From an uncultured Planctomycetaceae bacterium (GTDB lineage: Bacteria > Planctomycetota > Planctomycetia > Planctomycetales > Planctomycetaceae): 20,963 bases of DNA. Shown here in pieces: positions 1-8,192 of this stretch. Under the pieces are notes generated by a model that saw only the letters and a program-made list of their open reading frames with translations, was not told where the DNA came from and ran no database searches. Numbering within the stretch: position 1 is the stretch's first letter; the number at the start of each line of letters is the position of its first letter. Made by a program: the position numbers and the translations under genes. The stretch spans positions 1-20,963 of the forward strand of contig CAIXQV010000943.1 of the NCBI GenBank assembly GCA_903921605.1. Reading direction: 5' to 3'.

Positions 1-1223
1 GTCTGCTTAAGTCGATAGATGTCGACCGACTGATCGCCAATCTTCTCTGCATCCGGCTCATACGTCAGTTGTTGCTCTATTCCGGCCACTTCGTATTCGA
101 CACCATTCCCCAGTGACTTCATCATGTCGCGAATGAGTTGAGCGGGGGCGATCTCGGCTACCGAGAAATACCGCATCGCAACATCTTCTTCCGGAAGCAA
201 ATCACCACCAGCCGCCAGGGTGCCGAATTCAGCCTCTGTCAGGCTTTCCAATGCCTTCAAGGTGAGTGCTTTTTGTTCATCGTTCTTGATCACTTTCTCG
301 ACAACAGACTTTGACCACGTCAGCAAAGAGTCCGGGTTACCATGGATCCCCATGTATCCCATCAGGCCTTCCGGAACAGACTTCAGTGTCGGCATATCGC
401 TGACCGGCTGAGTTGCAAAGAATGCGGCTGTGTCAGTTTCTTTTCCAACGGTCAACAGTTGGTCGATCTTCAATGCATCGTCTGTGACTTCGATCGACAG
501 AGCATAAGACTCCGAATCATTCACAGCCTGCAGTACAGCCTTGCCGAGATCTCGATACATATCAAGAACGTACTCCATATCCATGGACGGACTGGCTTGC
601 TTGATTTGCGCGGCCATCATCTGAATCAGCTCTTCAAGTCGGTCATCTGCAGAGTTCAATTCATCTGCAAAGGTTTCACGAAGTAGTACAGCATTTACGG
701 CGAAGGTGACATGACCTTTCATAACGATCGCCTCGAGCTGTTCATCCAGAAGCGATGCGGCTGATTTCAGTTTGCCGTCCTTTAGCTCTTCGAACTCATC
801 AAGGAATTGACCTTCCGGAGAACAGATCAGCCAGGTCTTGTGTTCTACAAACTCGAAAGTCTCCTCCATCGCTCCTTTGGCTTCGTCCGCGTCCGTCACT
901 GGCAGTACGAGTACTCCTTTGGGTTCTCCGGACTCATCAACGAACAAGGCCACGTACCAGTCTTTTGATTGATCCACGCCGGCCAGCTGTGGGTTCTTAA
1001 TGGCCTGACCGAAAGCCATCGGCAATTGAGCTTCTGCGAGCCCTCCAAAGCCCGGCTGAACCTTGTTGATGAACTCCACCAGGTCCGCAGTGATTTGTTC
1101 GGGTGCCTGAATCCGAACCACCGCCGCTGCAGTTTCCGGAATCAGATCAAAGCCGGATTCCTGTGCACTCAGCGTTGGCAGGAAAAGTGTAAACAACGGG
1201 ATCAGACGCACGGACAATCTCAT
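1..1223 (-). CDS. Secreted protein of unknown function, 3' end cut by window edge
   Basis: The minus strand is open from an ATG at 1223 to the left edge, giving 407 visible codons and no stop, so the C-terminus lies outside the window. The first 20 or so residues look like a Sec signal peptide: MRLSVR, a hydrophobic stretch LIPLFTLFLPTL, then SAQE, with cleavage likely near the Ala-Gln. The mature part begins ESGFDLIPETAAAVVRIQ and is acidic and soluble-looking, with no further membrane segment. The start is supported by GGAG seven bases upstream. The opening 'LIPE..AAVVRI' is reminiscent of secreted planctomycete proteins of unknown role, but I recognise no catalytic motif. Codon use is like its neighbours. 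It is the first gene of its transcript on present evidence, since the 696 bp upstream hold no minus-strand gene. Function is unknown. Confidence 0.85.
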   Translation of the reverse strand, partial: MRLSVRLIPLFTLFLPTLSAQESGFDLIPETAAAVVRIQAPEQITADLVEFINKVQPGFGGLAEAQLPMAFGQAIKNPQLAGVDQSKDWYVALFVDESGEPKGVLVLPVTDADEAKGAMEETFEFVEHKTWLICSPEGQFLDEFEELKDGKLKSAASLLDEQLEAIVMKGHVTFAVNAVLLRETFADELNSADDRLEELIQMMAAQIKQASPSMDMEYVLDMYRDLGKAVLQAVNDSESYALSIEVTDDALKIDQLLTVGKETDTAAFFATQPVSDMPTLKSVPEGLMGYMGIHGNPDSLLTWSKSVVEKVIKNDEQKALTLKALESLTEAEFGTLAAGGDLLPEEDVAMRYFSVAEIAPAQLIRDMMKSLGNGVEYEVAGIEQQLTYEPDAEKIGDQSVDIYRLKQ

Positions 1224-1695
1224 CGCCGGTCTCCAGAAATTGATTCGAAGCACCAGACGGATGCTGCATGACGTCAGCTCGGACAACTCCTCTGGTCAAC
1301 AGAGTAAGTAAAGTATCTGATCTGCACCATGGAATGAAGTGCTCTAAAAGATTACAGGCTACGTATCTTTGACACCTTCTGAATACACTTGATTACCTTG
1401 AATGTCTGTTGGTTAATTGCTCGATTCACTCGTTGTTGCGTCGTGCTGGTCTCCGGGCAAATTCAATGTTACCGATCTACAGGGAGTTGTGGCCGGTCTC
1501 CAGACCGAGACACGAAGGAACAAGATCACTCATGGCTCTGCCCCTTCCGCTTCTGATTCAAAGCTTTCCGCAGTCGCTTGATCGCATCTTCATGCAGCCA
1601 GGAGGCGTCGAACAGACTCAGTATGACCAGCTCAGGAGGACTCTCTGGCCCCATGCCGTCGTTCCGCCGAAGTCAAAGACTTTTTCGTGCCTCAT

Positions 1696-1762
1696 TTCTA
1701 CTCGTGTAGAACTCAGAGGGCGGTGAGGGCGACGTCGATGCGAAGATTCTATCCGTGTAGAA
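1696..1762. repeat. Pair of near-identical 16-bp hairpin palindromes
   Basis: TTCTACTCGTGTAGAA (1696-1711) is a perfect 6-bp stem with a TCGT loop. TTCTATCCGTGTAGAA (1747-1762) is the same hairpin with a CCGT loop and one T-G wobble. They start 51 bp apart. The flanks also pair: CCTC-ATTTCTAC on the left corresponds to the reverse complement of GTAGAAATTGGAGG on the right, so the whole block reads as an inverted pair of hairpins. This resembles a REP-type dispersed element, but family membership is inference. Confidence 0.5.
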
Positions 1763-1824
1763 ATTGGAGGCGACAATATCTGCCGTCGGCTTCGCGATCT
1801 CACGCATGGAATTACCGGGCGCAT

Positions 1825-1872
1825 AAAAAAACGGCACTCCAGCAGAGTTGAGTGCTCTGCCGGAGTGCCGTT
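1825..1872 (-). terminator. Rho-independent terminator
   Basis: A perfect 11-bp outer stem (AACGGCACTCC at 1830-1840 with GGAGTGCCGTT at 1862-1872) continues inward with GCAGAG/CTCTGC around a loop. On the minus strand it is followed by a run of seven T (A run 1825-1831 on the plus strand). It lies about 48 bases beyond the stop of the 1920-2408 gene and ends that transcript. Confidence 0.9.
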
Positions 1873-1919
1873 GCCCGACCCGATATTAAACGCAACCGAT
1901 TAGAGTTGCGGAATGTTCA

Positions 1920-2408
1920 TCAATGAGTTTCGTAGATGGCGCCGTCTGGCCGACAGTGCAAGCCAGGGCCGATAAAGTCCGGCGGTGTTGCCAGTAATTC
2001 CAGTCGCACCTCATGAGCACCACCGACGGATCCGTGGACACAGATGAGAGAGCGAATTTTTTCGACAGTTGCGACGTCAGTTGCGCTGCCTCCCATGGAG
2101 TACCATTCGAACCGAGTCACCGTACTGAAGAGAGTTGTCAAAGAATTCAGGTCGATTCGAAAACTGGCATGGTCAATCTGTCCATCTCGAGCACCTCCGA
2201 CGATTTCGGTGGTCCCCAGATACATACAGACCGTCCAGCCACGTTCGTCGAACTGGCAGTCGTAGCCAACTCGACCCACATGAGAGAGAGGTTCAAAAAC
2301 GGCCGAAGCTTGCTGAACAAACTGCTTTAGCCAGTCCGGACGGCAATCCCGCTGTTCCCTGCGTAACCGATACTGCTCCATCTGTAAAAGCAGTTCTTCG
2401 ATAGACAT
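1920..2408 (-). CDS. Hypothetical protein, 162 aa
   Basis: An open frame of 162 residues that I do not recognise. It has no signal peptide or membrane segment. The N-terminus (MSIEELLLQMEQYRLRREQR) is charged and helical, and a beta-rich middle follows (VGYDCQFDERGWTVCMYLGT). The C-terminal part ends in TPPDFIGPGLHCRPDGAIYETH. I place the start at the ATG at 2408, with AGG about seven bases upstream, rather than the TTG two codons earlier. A strong terminator immediately downstream supports it being a real, separately ended gene. Four cysteines are scattered without a clear metal-binding pattern. It is probably a lineage-restricted cytoplasmic protein; the role is unknown. Confidence 0.75.
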   Translation of the reverse strand: MSIEELLLQMEQYRLRREQRDCRPDWLKQFVQQASAVFEPLSHVGRVGYDCQFDERGWTVCMYLGTTEIVGGARDGQIDHASFRIDLNSLTTLFSTVTRFEWYSMGGSATDVATVEKIRSLICVHGSVGGAHEVRLELLATPPDFIGPGLHCRPDGAIYETH

Positions 2409-2705
2409 GGGCAACCTGACAAAGGGCTGAGAGACCGAGCTTCTAAGAAGTGGGGGCGGTCAGCAATTGATGGTAACGGCGGCATCCATGACGGAAAATT
2501 CCACAGGCAGAGTTTTCACTCCGGCAGTCGTTTCCAGACTGCGAACACACCGTGTATCGAACGCATTTGCGCGAGTGATAAGCGCAATTTCTGAGGGAGC
2601 AGACAGAACCGCACACTTGGTTCCTGTCCTTCCAGATGCGCCTTGAGACGCCTGTTGAGCCCAACATGCCGAATGCTCCGGCTGTGTGAATTGATCCTGC
2701 TGCGG
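2409..2705. other. Intergenic region with a start-less open frame
   Basis: No gene with a start codon is supported. The minus-strand frame that continues past the TAA of the DUF1501 gene (2706-2708) stays open down to a TGA at 2460-2462. Its composition looks protein-like (…SAPSEIALITRANAFD…), but it has no ATG before its last few codons and no ribosome binding site. A remnant of an older coding sequence is possible, and chance is equally possible. Confidence 0.4.
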
Positions 2706-4190
2706 TTAGCTCAGGATTTCCTGCACAACGCGTTGAGGTTCCACTCCTGTCAGGCGCTGATCGAGCCCCTGAAAACGATAGGAGAAACGCTCGTGGTCAA
2801 TTCCAAGGCAATGCATGACCGTTGCATTCAGGTCATTTACGTGGCACGGCTTATCAACGATGTTGTAACTGAAGTCATCGGTTTCTCCATGCACCACACC
2901 GCCCTTGATCCCGCCACCCGCCATCCACATGCTGAAATTGCGAGGATGATGGTCACGGCCGTAGTTGGTCTTTGTCAATGCGCCCTGAGAATACACCGTG
3001 CGACCAAATTCGCCGCCCCAGACCACCAGCGTGCTGTCGAGAAGTCCGCGTTGCTTCAAATCCTGCAACAGGGCCGCGCAGGGCTGGTCGGTGTCATAAC
3101 ACTGATGTCGAATTTCACTGGGCAGCGAACCATGCTGATCCCAGCCGCGATGCAGAATCTGCACAACCCGAACACCTCGCTCAACCATTCGGCGAGCCAA
3201 CAGCGCACTTGCGGCAAAGGTTCCGCGTTTCGAAACTTCCGGACCGTACATGTCCAGAGTCTCTTTCGTTTCGCCGGACAGATCGACCAGTTCCGGCACA
3301 CTGCTTTGCATCCGAAATGCCATTTCGTATTGAGCGATACGAGTCTGCGTTTCCGGATCGCCGAAGCGTTCGAAGTTTTTCTGATTGAGCTGCGACAGAG
3401 TATCCAGCATCGCTCGCCGATGTCGCGCGTCGACACCAGAAGGATTATCAATATAGAGCACCGGATCACCCACGCTGCGCAAGGCAACGCCGGTGTACTT
3501 TGACGGCAGAAATCCACTGCTCCACATCCGCGTAAATAAGGCCTGAGCCGCCTGCTTTGATGTCCAGCGTGGCGTCAGAACCACAAAGGCCGGCAGATTA
3601 TTCGTGGCGCTGCCCAGACCATAAGCCAGCCATGCTCCGATGCTGGGTTTGCCTGGAACCTCGCTGCCTGTCGTGACGAAAGTACAAGCCGGGTCGTGAT
3701 TAATTGCGTTCGTGTGAACGCTGCGAACAACAGCCAGATCGTCAGCGTGCTTCGCCGTCTGAGATAACAATTCGCTGGCCCAGGTTCCGGCCTGTCCGTA
3801 GCGAGCGAAGTTGAACATTGAAGGAGCGACCGGCAGTCGAGACTGGCCGCTGGTCATTGTTGTAATTCGCTGACCCATGCGAATCGAATCCGGCAGGTCC
3901 TTGTCGAAGTGCTCCTTCAGATTCGGCTTGTAATCCCAGGTGTCTAACTGAGAAGGCCCACCGTTCATGTGCAGATAAATCACGGCTTTCGCTTTGGGAG
4001 CGAAATGCGGGAACCCGGGCAACGGTGGATGAACCATGCTGGAAGAAGCAGCAGAAGAAAGCTGATCGGTCGCCTTCGCTGTTCGTTCGGCAGCCAGCAT
4101 CGCCAGAGAGACGCCTCCCATGCGGATCGCCCCGTCACCAAAGAACTGGCGGCGAGTCAACGTCTGAAGGTATTCCTGAATCGGGTTCAT
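2706..4190 (-). CDS. DUF1501 family protein with Tat-type leader
   Basis: A 494-residue protein of the DUF1501 family, which belongs to the alkaline-phosphatase/sulfatase-like superfamily and is greatly expanded in planctomycetes. The N-terminus carries a twin-arginine motif, TRRQFFGDG (residues 12-20), followed by a hydrophobic stretch ([11 protein letters not shown]), so export through Tat is likely. Family blocks visible are [13 protein letters not shown] (about 74-86), RGWDQHGS (348-355), GGEFGRT (392-398), and NYGRDHHP (409-416), rich in the Asp/His residues expected for metal binding. The start at 4190 is chosen because GGAG lies six bases upstream; an in-frame ATG eight codons earlier has no such site. 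DUF1501 genes usually sit next to a DUF1549/DUF1553 (PSCyt1/PSD1) partner, and none is present here. The family's substrate is unknown. Confidence 0.92.
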   Translation of the reverse strand: MNPIQEYLQTLTRRQFFGDGAIRMGGVSLAMLAAERTAKATDQLSSAASSSMVHPPLPGFPHFAPKAKAVIYLHMNGGPSQLDTWDYKPNLKEHFDKDLPDSIRMGQRITTMTSGQSRLPVAPSMFNFARYGQAGTWASELLSQTAKHADDLAVVRSVHTNAINHDPACTFVTTGSEVPGKPSIGAWLAYGLGSATNNLPAFVVLTPRWTSKQAAQALFTRMWSSGFLPSKYTGVALRSVGDPVLYIDNPSGVDARHRRAMLDTLSQLNQKNFERFGDPETQTRIAQYEMAFRMQSSVPELVDLSGETKETLDMYGPEVSKRGTFAASALLARRMVERGVRVVQILHRGWDQHGSLPSEIRHQCYDTDQPCAALLQDLKQRGLLDSTLVVWGGEFGRTVYSQGALTKTNYGRDHHPRNFSMWMAGGGIKGGVVHGETDDFSYNIVDKPCHVNDLNATVMHCLGIDHERFSYRFQGLDQRLTGVEPQRVVQEILS

Positions 4191-4213
4191 GTCAGGCTCC
4201 ATCATCTCAGCCA

Positions 4214-4264
4214 AAAACTATCGTGACAGCAAATACTGCTCCGACAGAAAACTATCGTGACAGC
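4214..4264. repeat. 34-bp tandem duplication with 17-bp identical core
   Basis: AAAACTATCGTGACAGC occurs at 4214-4230 and again at 4248-4264, a period of 34 bp. The second copy contains the last codons and TAG stop of the 58-residue gene (…Leu-Ser-Arg-stop). The first copy lies in the gap before the DUF1501 gene, so it looks like a recent small tandem duplication of the gene's end. Confidence 0.8.
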
Positions 4265-4428
4265 CAAAGAAGGAACGCGTACAGCACCCCAAGAAAGCTG
4301 ATTGTCTTGATGAACATGACCAGCGCGGAGCGTAAAATTCTTTCCGGCAATTCAAAACGACTGTTTGAATAAACCAGGCAGATGATGGCTGTCAGGGGGA
4401 CTGCGTGAGTCAAAATTGTCAGGTCCAT
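4252..4428 (-). CDS. Small membrane protein, 58 aa
   Basis: A short gene of 58 residues with two hydrophobic segments: HAVPLTAIICLVYS (about 8-21) and ISFLGVLYAFLLWL (about 43-56). A basic/acidic loop lies between them (SRFELPERILRSALVMF). TGAGGA upstream of the ATG, spaced about eight bases, is a good ribosome binding site. The gene begins only 15 bases after the stop of the DUF6677-like gene, on the same strand, so the two are very likely cotranscribed. It resembles no family I can name. It could be a small partner of the upstream membrane protein, which is inference from position and size only. Confidence 0.75.
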   Translation of the reverse strand: MDLTILTHAVPLTAIICLVYSNSRFELPERILRSALVMFIKTISFLGVLYAFLLWLSR

Positions 4429-4443
4429 GATGCAGTCCTCAGG

Positions 4444-5322
4444 TTATGGTTTCTTTGGGGTATCTTCATCATCGTCTTCGTCATCTTCCGGCTTCTCATT
4501 GCCATAACCATACGCTGGCCCATCAGCAGCATCCCAGATCGCCAGCAGGTTTAACAGCCCGGCGATCCACGTGAAGACCGACGCGATATCAAACTTGCGA
4601 CTCAGATCCCCGTGAAGCCGATCCAGCTCCTGTGAATCGCACGGTGCCTGATACCAATTCAGAAAGCCGCGACTGATTGTGCCACGCAGCGTTTTGTCGA
4701 TATTCAGCTCTTCACCATCCACACTCACGATACGACATTCAATCTCTCGACGAGGAGAACCGAAGACTTCTCGCCCCAGTCGAATCTGACCACCAAGACC
4801 ATACTCCACAACCTTACCATCTGCTGCGCTGGCCTTCAGAGTTCCCGCGACGGCTTCTCCACCACTCGGATTGACCGGAGCGATCGTCATTGTACCCGTG
4901 ACAATTTGCAGGTCATCTCCTCTTCCGCTGAAGTCCGAAACCATGCCGACGAAATCGCTCTGGAGTTCGGAATCAAGATGATCTATCCGAACCTGCTCAT
5001 TGCGAAGCCGTGACTCCTGAACCAAAGCCGGTAAAGCCATCGCGCCATTAAAGAACTGAGCTGCGTAACCAAACGAGAACTTCGTCGTGGGAACTTTCTT
5101 CTCCATCTGGGGAGTCACTCTGTCCGTCTGGTAAACCAACTGGCTGTAAACTGGCTGCCAGTTGCCGAGAATCATGCCCCAGATAAACAGGCTCAAGATG
5201 CACACAGAATAAATAGTGGCCTTGAATCTTCGCCCCTGATACCAATGCCCGGCACCTGGAATCAGGTAAGCCAGTAACGCAGCAATGAGAGGGTTCTTTA
5301 AGTTGACTCGAGTATTTCTCAT
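4444..5322 (-). CDS. DUF6677-like planctomycete membrane protein
   Basis: A 292-residue protein. The first hydrophobic segment, PLIAALLAYLIPGAGHWYQG (residues 11-30), has the PGAGHxYQGR signature I associate with DUF6677 and related TM2-like domains. A second membrane helix follows (TIYSVCILSLFIWGMIL, about 36-52) and a third near the C-terminus (ASVFTWIAGLLNLLAIW). Between them is a soluble beta-rich region of about 180 residues. The tail is very acidic (PEDDEDDDEDTPKKP). The open frame extends upstream to 5520, but I chose the ATG at 5322: AGG lies seven bases before it, the conserved segment follows directly, and a promoter-like sequence at 5414-5442 lies inside the longer frame. It heads a run with the 58-residue membrane gene. 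Molecular function is unknown. Confidence 0.85.
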   Translation of the reverse strand: MRNTRVNLKNPLIAALLAYLIPGAGHWYQGRRFKATIYSVCILSLFIWGMILGNWQPVYSQLVYQTDRVTPQMEKKVPTTKFSFGYAAQFFNGAMALPALVQESRLRNEQVRIDHLDSELQSDFVGMVSDFSGRGDDLQIVTGTMTIAPVNPSGGEAVAGTLKASAADGKVVEYGLGGQIRLGREVFGSPRREIECRIVSVDGEELNIDKTLRGTISRGFLNWYQAPCDSQELDRLHGDLSRKFDIASVFTWIAGLLNLLAIWDAADGPAYGYGNEKPEDDEDDDEDTPKKP

Positions 5323-5683
5323 GAATCGGCCTGTTGGGCTGCGTCCAATTTCGTTCGACGATAAAAAGGCAGAGGAGGGCGGTGTCTTCTCGAGAAGTGA
5401 AGACGAACAGGAGATCCTAGCAGGAGGTCCCGTCTGTGTCAGCCGATACTTTTCGATCTCATCCGAAGCGAAGAGTTCTCGGAAGTCGGCTATTCGCTTA
5501 CAGTTGCGATTCCCTGGCAATTGCCCCCAAAAAGATCATTCTCCGGTCCGGAAAACTCCACCGCTGCGTTTTCCTGCGAAATCTGTAGGCCTGCGGTGAG
5601 CAGACTGGTGTCTGTTTTTCCTGAGAGGCTGCTCAAGCCTGCGTTCTGCTTCCTGAAACACGCTCTCTGTTTAGTAACTATCA
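5323..5683. other. Divergent intergenic region
   Basis: This 361-bp gap separates the minus-strand DUF6677-like gene from plus-strand cca. It contains a good minus-strand promoter candidate (5414-5442) and a short hairpin, CAGACTGGTGTCTG followed by TTTTT, on the plus strand near 5602-5620. No clear plus-strand promoter and no Shine-Dalgarno for cca were seen. Open frames crossing the gap have no supporting start signals. Confidence 0.6.
5414..5442 (-). promoter_or_regulatory. Sigma-70 type promoter candidate for the DUF6677-like gene
   Basis: On the minus strand, CTGACA (5437-5442) and TAGGAT (5414-5419) are separated by exactly 17 bases. This matches five of six and four of six consensus positions. 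Transcription would start near 5407, giving a leader of about 85 bases before the ATG at 5322. It is a sequence match only. Confidence 0.4.
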
Positions 5684-6982
5684 ATGGCGACCACAGCCTC
5701 TTCTGCTTCATCCTCTGACCCGCGACGTCAGTTTGCCGTATCCGTCGTCGAAACATTGCGCGACGCGGGATTTGAAGCATTGTGGGCCGGGGGTTGTGTG
5801 CGTGACCAGTTGCTTGGAAAGTCGCCGAAAGACTACGACGTCGCCAGCACGGCAACACCGGACGAAGTGATTCGGATCTTCGGAACTCGCCGTACAATCC
5901 CGGTCGGTGCGAGTTTTGGCGTTGTCATGGTTCTTGGTCCGACAAAGTCAGCCGGTCAGATTGAAATCGCGACCTTCCGCAGCGACGGCGAGTACCTCGA
6001 CGGACGCCGACCGAACTCGGTGCAGTTCTGTCGTCCCGAGGAAGATGCACGCCGTCGCGACTTTACGATCAACGGGCTGTTCTTCGATCCGATCCGGAAT
6101 GAGGTCATTGACTACGTCGGCGGTCGAGAAGATCTGGCGGCTGGTGTTGTCCGCGCGATTGGAGATCCGGTTGATCGGTTCCGTGAAGATAAACTTCGTA
6201 TGCTGCGAGCCGTGCGATTCGCCGCCACATTTCGATTTCATTTGGACGTTCAGACGGCTGATGCGATTCGCCAATTCGCGACGCAACTAAGCCAGGTCAG
6301 TGTAGAGCGGATCGCTCAGGAACTGCGGCGTATGCTGTCGCACTCGACTCGCGAAACAGCCGTGAAGATGCTGGAGGAGACATCGCTGTTTGCTGAAGTG
6401 TTGCCGGAAATCTCTTCGACTCACGGATTGCTTCAGCAGGACGAGATACTCGATGCGCTGGGATTGCTGGAGTCGGCAAGTTTTGAGGCGGCTCTTAGTC
6501 TTCTGCTGCGGCCGTTGTTTGCTTCCGGGGAACGGGAGAATCGACACCGAGTTGCACGGATCGAAGAAGTTTGTCGTCGACTGAAGATGTCGAACGAAGA
6601 AATCGATTGCGTGAGCTGGCTGTTGAATTCTCTGCCCGTCCTGGAAAACATCGCGAGCCAGCCACTGCACATTCTCAAGCCGCTTCTGAATCATCCGCAT
6701 GCACAATTGCTGCTGGATGTGTCATCGGCGATCGCTCGTTCCTGCGGGAGAGATCCGGTAGACGCGGAATTCTGTCGACGTTACCTTTCGCGCACATCCC
6801 CGGAAACCCTTGCGCCGGCCACGTTAATTGACGGGCGAGATGTCATGGGGCTGGGGATTCCGGCCGGACCCGTGGTGCGTGAACTGCTCGCCACGATCCG
6901 CAACGAACAACTCGACGAACTTCTTGCCACCCGCGAGCAGGCTTTGGTCCGCTTGAGGGAATTGTATTCTTCCGCCAGATGA
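5684..6982 (+). CDS. cca: CCA tRNA nucleotidyltransferase / poly(A) polymerase family
   Basis: A 432-residue class II nucleotidyltransferase that adds or repairs the 3'-CCA end of tRNA. The head domain shows GGCVRDQLLG (36-45), the metal-binding DYD (50-52) in KDYDVAS, the RRDFTING motif (124-131), and the nucleotide-recognition block DRFREDKLRMLRAVRFA (164-180). The helical C-terminal half fits the tRNA-binding neck and body, and the length is normal. I keep the ATG at 5684; it follows a purine-poor leader with no evident Shine-Dalgarno. Some bacteria split CCA addition between two such enzymes, or use a relative as poly(A) polymerase; the sequence alone does not separate these. The next gene begins 69 bases later on the same strand, so they may share a transcript. 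Confidence 0.93.
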   Translation: MATTASSASSSDPRRQFAVSVVETLRDAGFEALWAGGCVRDQLLGKSPKDYDVASTATPDEVIRIFGTRRTIPVGASFGVVMVLGPTKSAGQIEIATFRSDGEYLDGRRPNSVQFCRPEEDARRRDFTINGLFFDPIRNEVIDYVGGREDLAAGVVRAIGDPVDRFREDKLRMLRAVRFAATFRFHLDVQTADAIRQFATQLSQVSVERIAQELRRMLSHSTRETAVKMLEETSLFAEVLPEISSTHGLLQQDEILDALGLLESASFEAALSLLLRPLFASGERENRHRVARIEEVCRRLKMSNEEIDCVSWLLNSLPVLENIASQPLHILKPLLNHPHAQLLLDVSSAIARSCGRDPVDAEFCRRYLSRTSPETLAPATLIDGRDVMGLGIPAGPVVRELLATIRNEQLDELLATREQALVRLRELYSSAR

Positions 6983-7051
6983 TATGTCCGGCACACTCCA
7001 GTGATCGCAATCGATCGCTGGATTTCTTCTGAACCTTCGAAAGACTCAAAC

Positions 7052-8158
7052 ATGCCCTCTCATGTTCGATACGGTATTATTGGTGCCGGAGCGGTTTCTG
7101 ATTTCCATCATGTGCCCGGAATTAAACTGGATCCTCGCGCGTCTCTGGTTGCAATCTGTGATCCGAACGAAGCGTTGATGGCTCAGCGCGCGGCAGAATG
7201 GGGTCCGGTCAAAACATATTCGGACTATCGCCAACTGGCGGCTGATCCTGATGTCGATGCAGTCATCATTGCGACGCCCAACTTTGTGCATCACGAACAA
7301 GCTCTGGAGTGCGCGAAGAATGGTAAGCATGTGATGTGTGAAAAGCCGCTGGGGCTCAACTTTGCTGAGTCCGCAGAAATGTACCGTGCGGCTCGTGATG
7401 CTAAGGTACGCCACATGACAGCCTTTACGTATCGATTTGCTCCGTCGATGCGATACGTTAGGCATCTGGTAAGCAGTGGTGCTCTGGGCACGCCGCGCCA
7501 TTTTCGCAGTCAGCGATTTCTGGACTTGCCAGAAACCAGTTGGGGCTGGCGTCAGATTAAGAAGCTGGCCGGTGCTGGTGACCTGTTCGATATGACGATT
7601 CACCGTATCGACTTTGCTCAGGATCTGCTGGGGCCGATCAAGTCGATCTGCGGTGCCGTGGCTCAGTTCGTGCCGCGCGATAAGACAGCCGATGGAAAGC
7701 CTTGTCCTCCGTCAGAGGTTGATGACTGGTCCAGCCTCATCGGCTTTTTCGAAAGCGGCGCTGTTGGAGTCTGGGAAGGCAGTACGCTGATGAAGGGCCA
7801 CAACAATAAAGGCGTCGGCTACGAATGGGCAGAAGTGAATTGCAGCGAAGGTTCGGCCGCTTATCAGCTTACGGATCCGAACAACATTATTCTGTCTCGC
7901 AACGGCAAGGATATGGAGAAGCTGGCTGTGCCGAAAGAGTTCCTGGTCGCTCCGGGAAGTCCGCGTGATCCGTCACAGGGTTCGCCAAGCACTGTTTTCC
8001 GCTACGACCTCGTCTGGGAACTGACATCTGCAATCATCGAAGAGCGTGACGCTGTGCCAGGCTTCCACGACGGTGCATCAGCTCAGGCGATTGCTGACGC
8101 AGTGCTGGAATCATTTGAACAGCGACGATGGATTGATATTAAGGCCGACCTGGGTTGA
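7052..8158 (+). CDS. Gfo/Idh/MocA family NAD(P)-dependent oxidoreductase
   Basis: A 368-residue dehydrogenase of the Gfo/Idh/MocA family, typically acting on sugars, inositols or related polyols with NAD(P). The Rossmann fold starts YGIIGAGAVSD (7-17), an acidic residue follows at the second strand (AICDPNE, 35-40), and the family's EKPLG motif is at 97-101. The catalytic-region block GDLFDMTIHRIDF (176-188) places Asp180 and His184 in the positions usual for the family. There is no signal peptide, so it is cytoplasmic, unlike the many Tat-exported members in planctomycetes. I chose the ATG at 7052; an in-frame GTG at 7001 adds 17 residues ahead of the fold without support. Substrate cannot be assigned. 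A hairpin at 8193-8227 follows the gene. Confidence 0.92.
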   Translation: MPSHVRYGIIGAGAVSDFHHVPGIKLDPRASLVAICDPNEALMAQRAAEWGPVKTYSDYRQLAADPDVDAVIIATPNFVHHEQALECAKNGKHVMCEKPLGLNFAESAEMYRAARDAKVRHMTAFTYRFAPSMRYVRHLVSSGALGTPRHFRSQRFLDLPETSWGWRQIKKLAGAGDLFDMTIHRIDFAQDLLGPIKSICGAVAQFVPRDKTADGKPCPPSEVDDWSSLIGFFESGAVGVWEGSTLMKGHNNKGVGYEWAEVNCSEGSAAYQLTDPNNIILSRNGKDMEKLAVPKEFLVAPGSPRDPSQGSPSTVFRYDLVWELTSAIIEERDAVPGFHDGASAQAIADAVLESFEQRRWIDIKADLG

Positions 8159-8192
8159 GAATTGATCACTGCGATCAACACTCGTTATAGAT

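Larger units (their letters stand above)
1224..1919. other. Gene-free, repeat-containing intergenic region
   Basis: No convincing gene was found in these 696 bases. Open frames here lack ribosome binding sites and have unlikely protein composition. The region holds several short palindromes: a 14-base palindrome CGGTCTCCAGACCG (1494-1507), a pair of 16-base hairpins (1696-1711 and 1747-1762), and the terminator of the next gene (1825-1872). A 13-base direct repeat, GCCGGTCTCCAGA, occurs at 1225-1237 and 1492-1504. This looks like a site where dispersed chromosomal repeats have accumulated. Confidence 0.7.

Noticed and set aside
1369..1397. TTGACA-like promoter on the plus strand
   Set aside because: The -35 box is good but no acceptable -10 box lies 16-18 bases away and no plus-strand gene follows.
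1409..1726. 105-codon plus-strand frame in the leftmost gap
   Set aside because: It runs through several palindromic repeats, has no ribosome binding site and has unlikely composition.
2443..2667. 74-codon minus-strand frame between the 162-residue gene and DUF1501
   Set aside because: Cysteine- and arginine-rich composition typical of a non-coding frame; no ribosome binding site.
2643..3503. 286-codon plus-strand open frame
   Set aside because: It is antisense to the DUF1501 gene, which has clear family motifs, and has no ribosome binding site or recognisable protein features.
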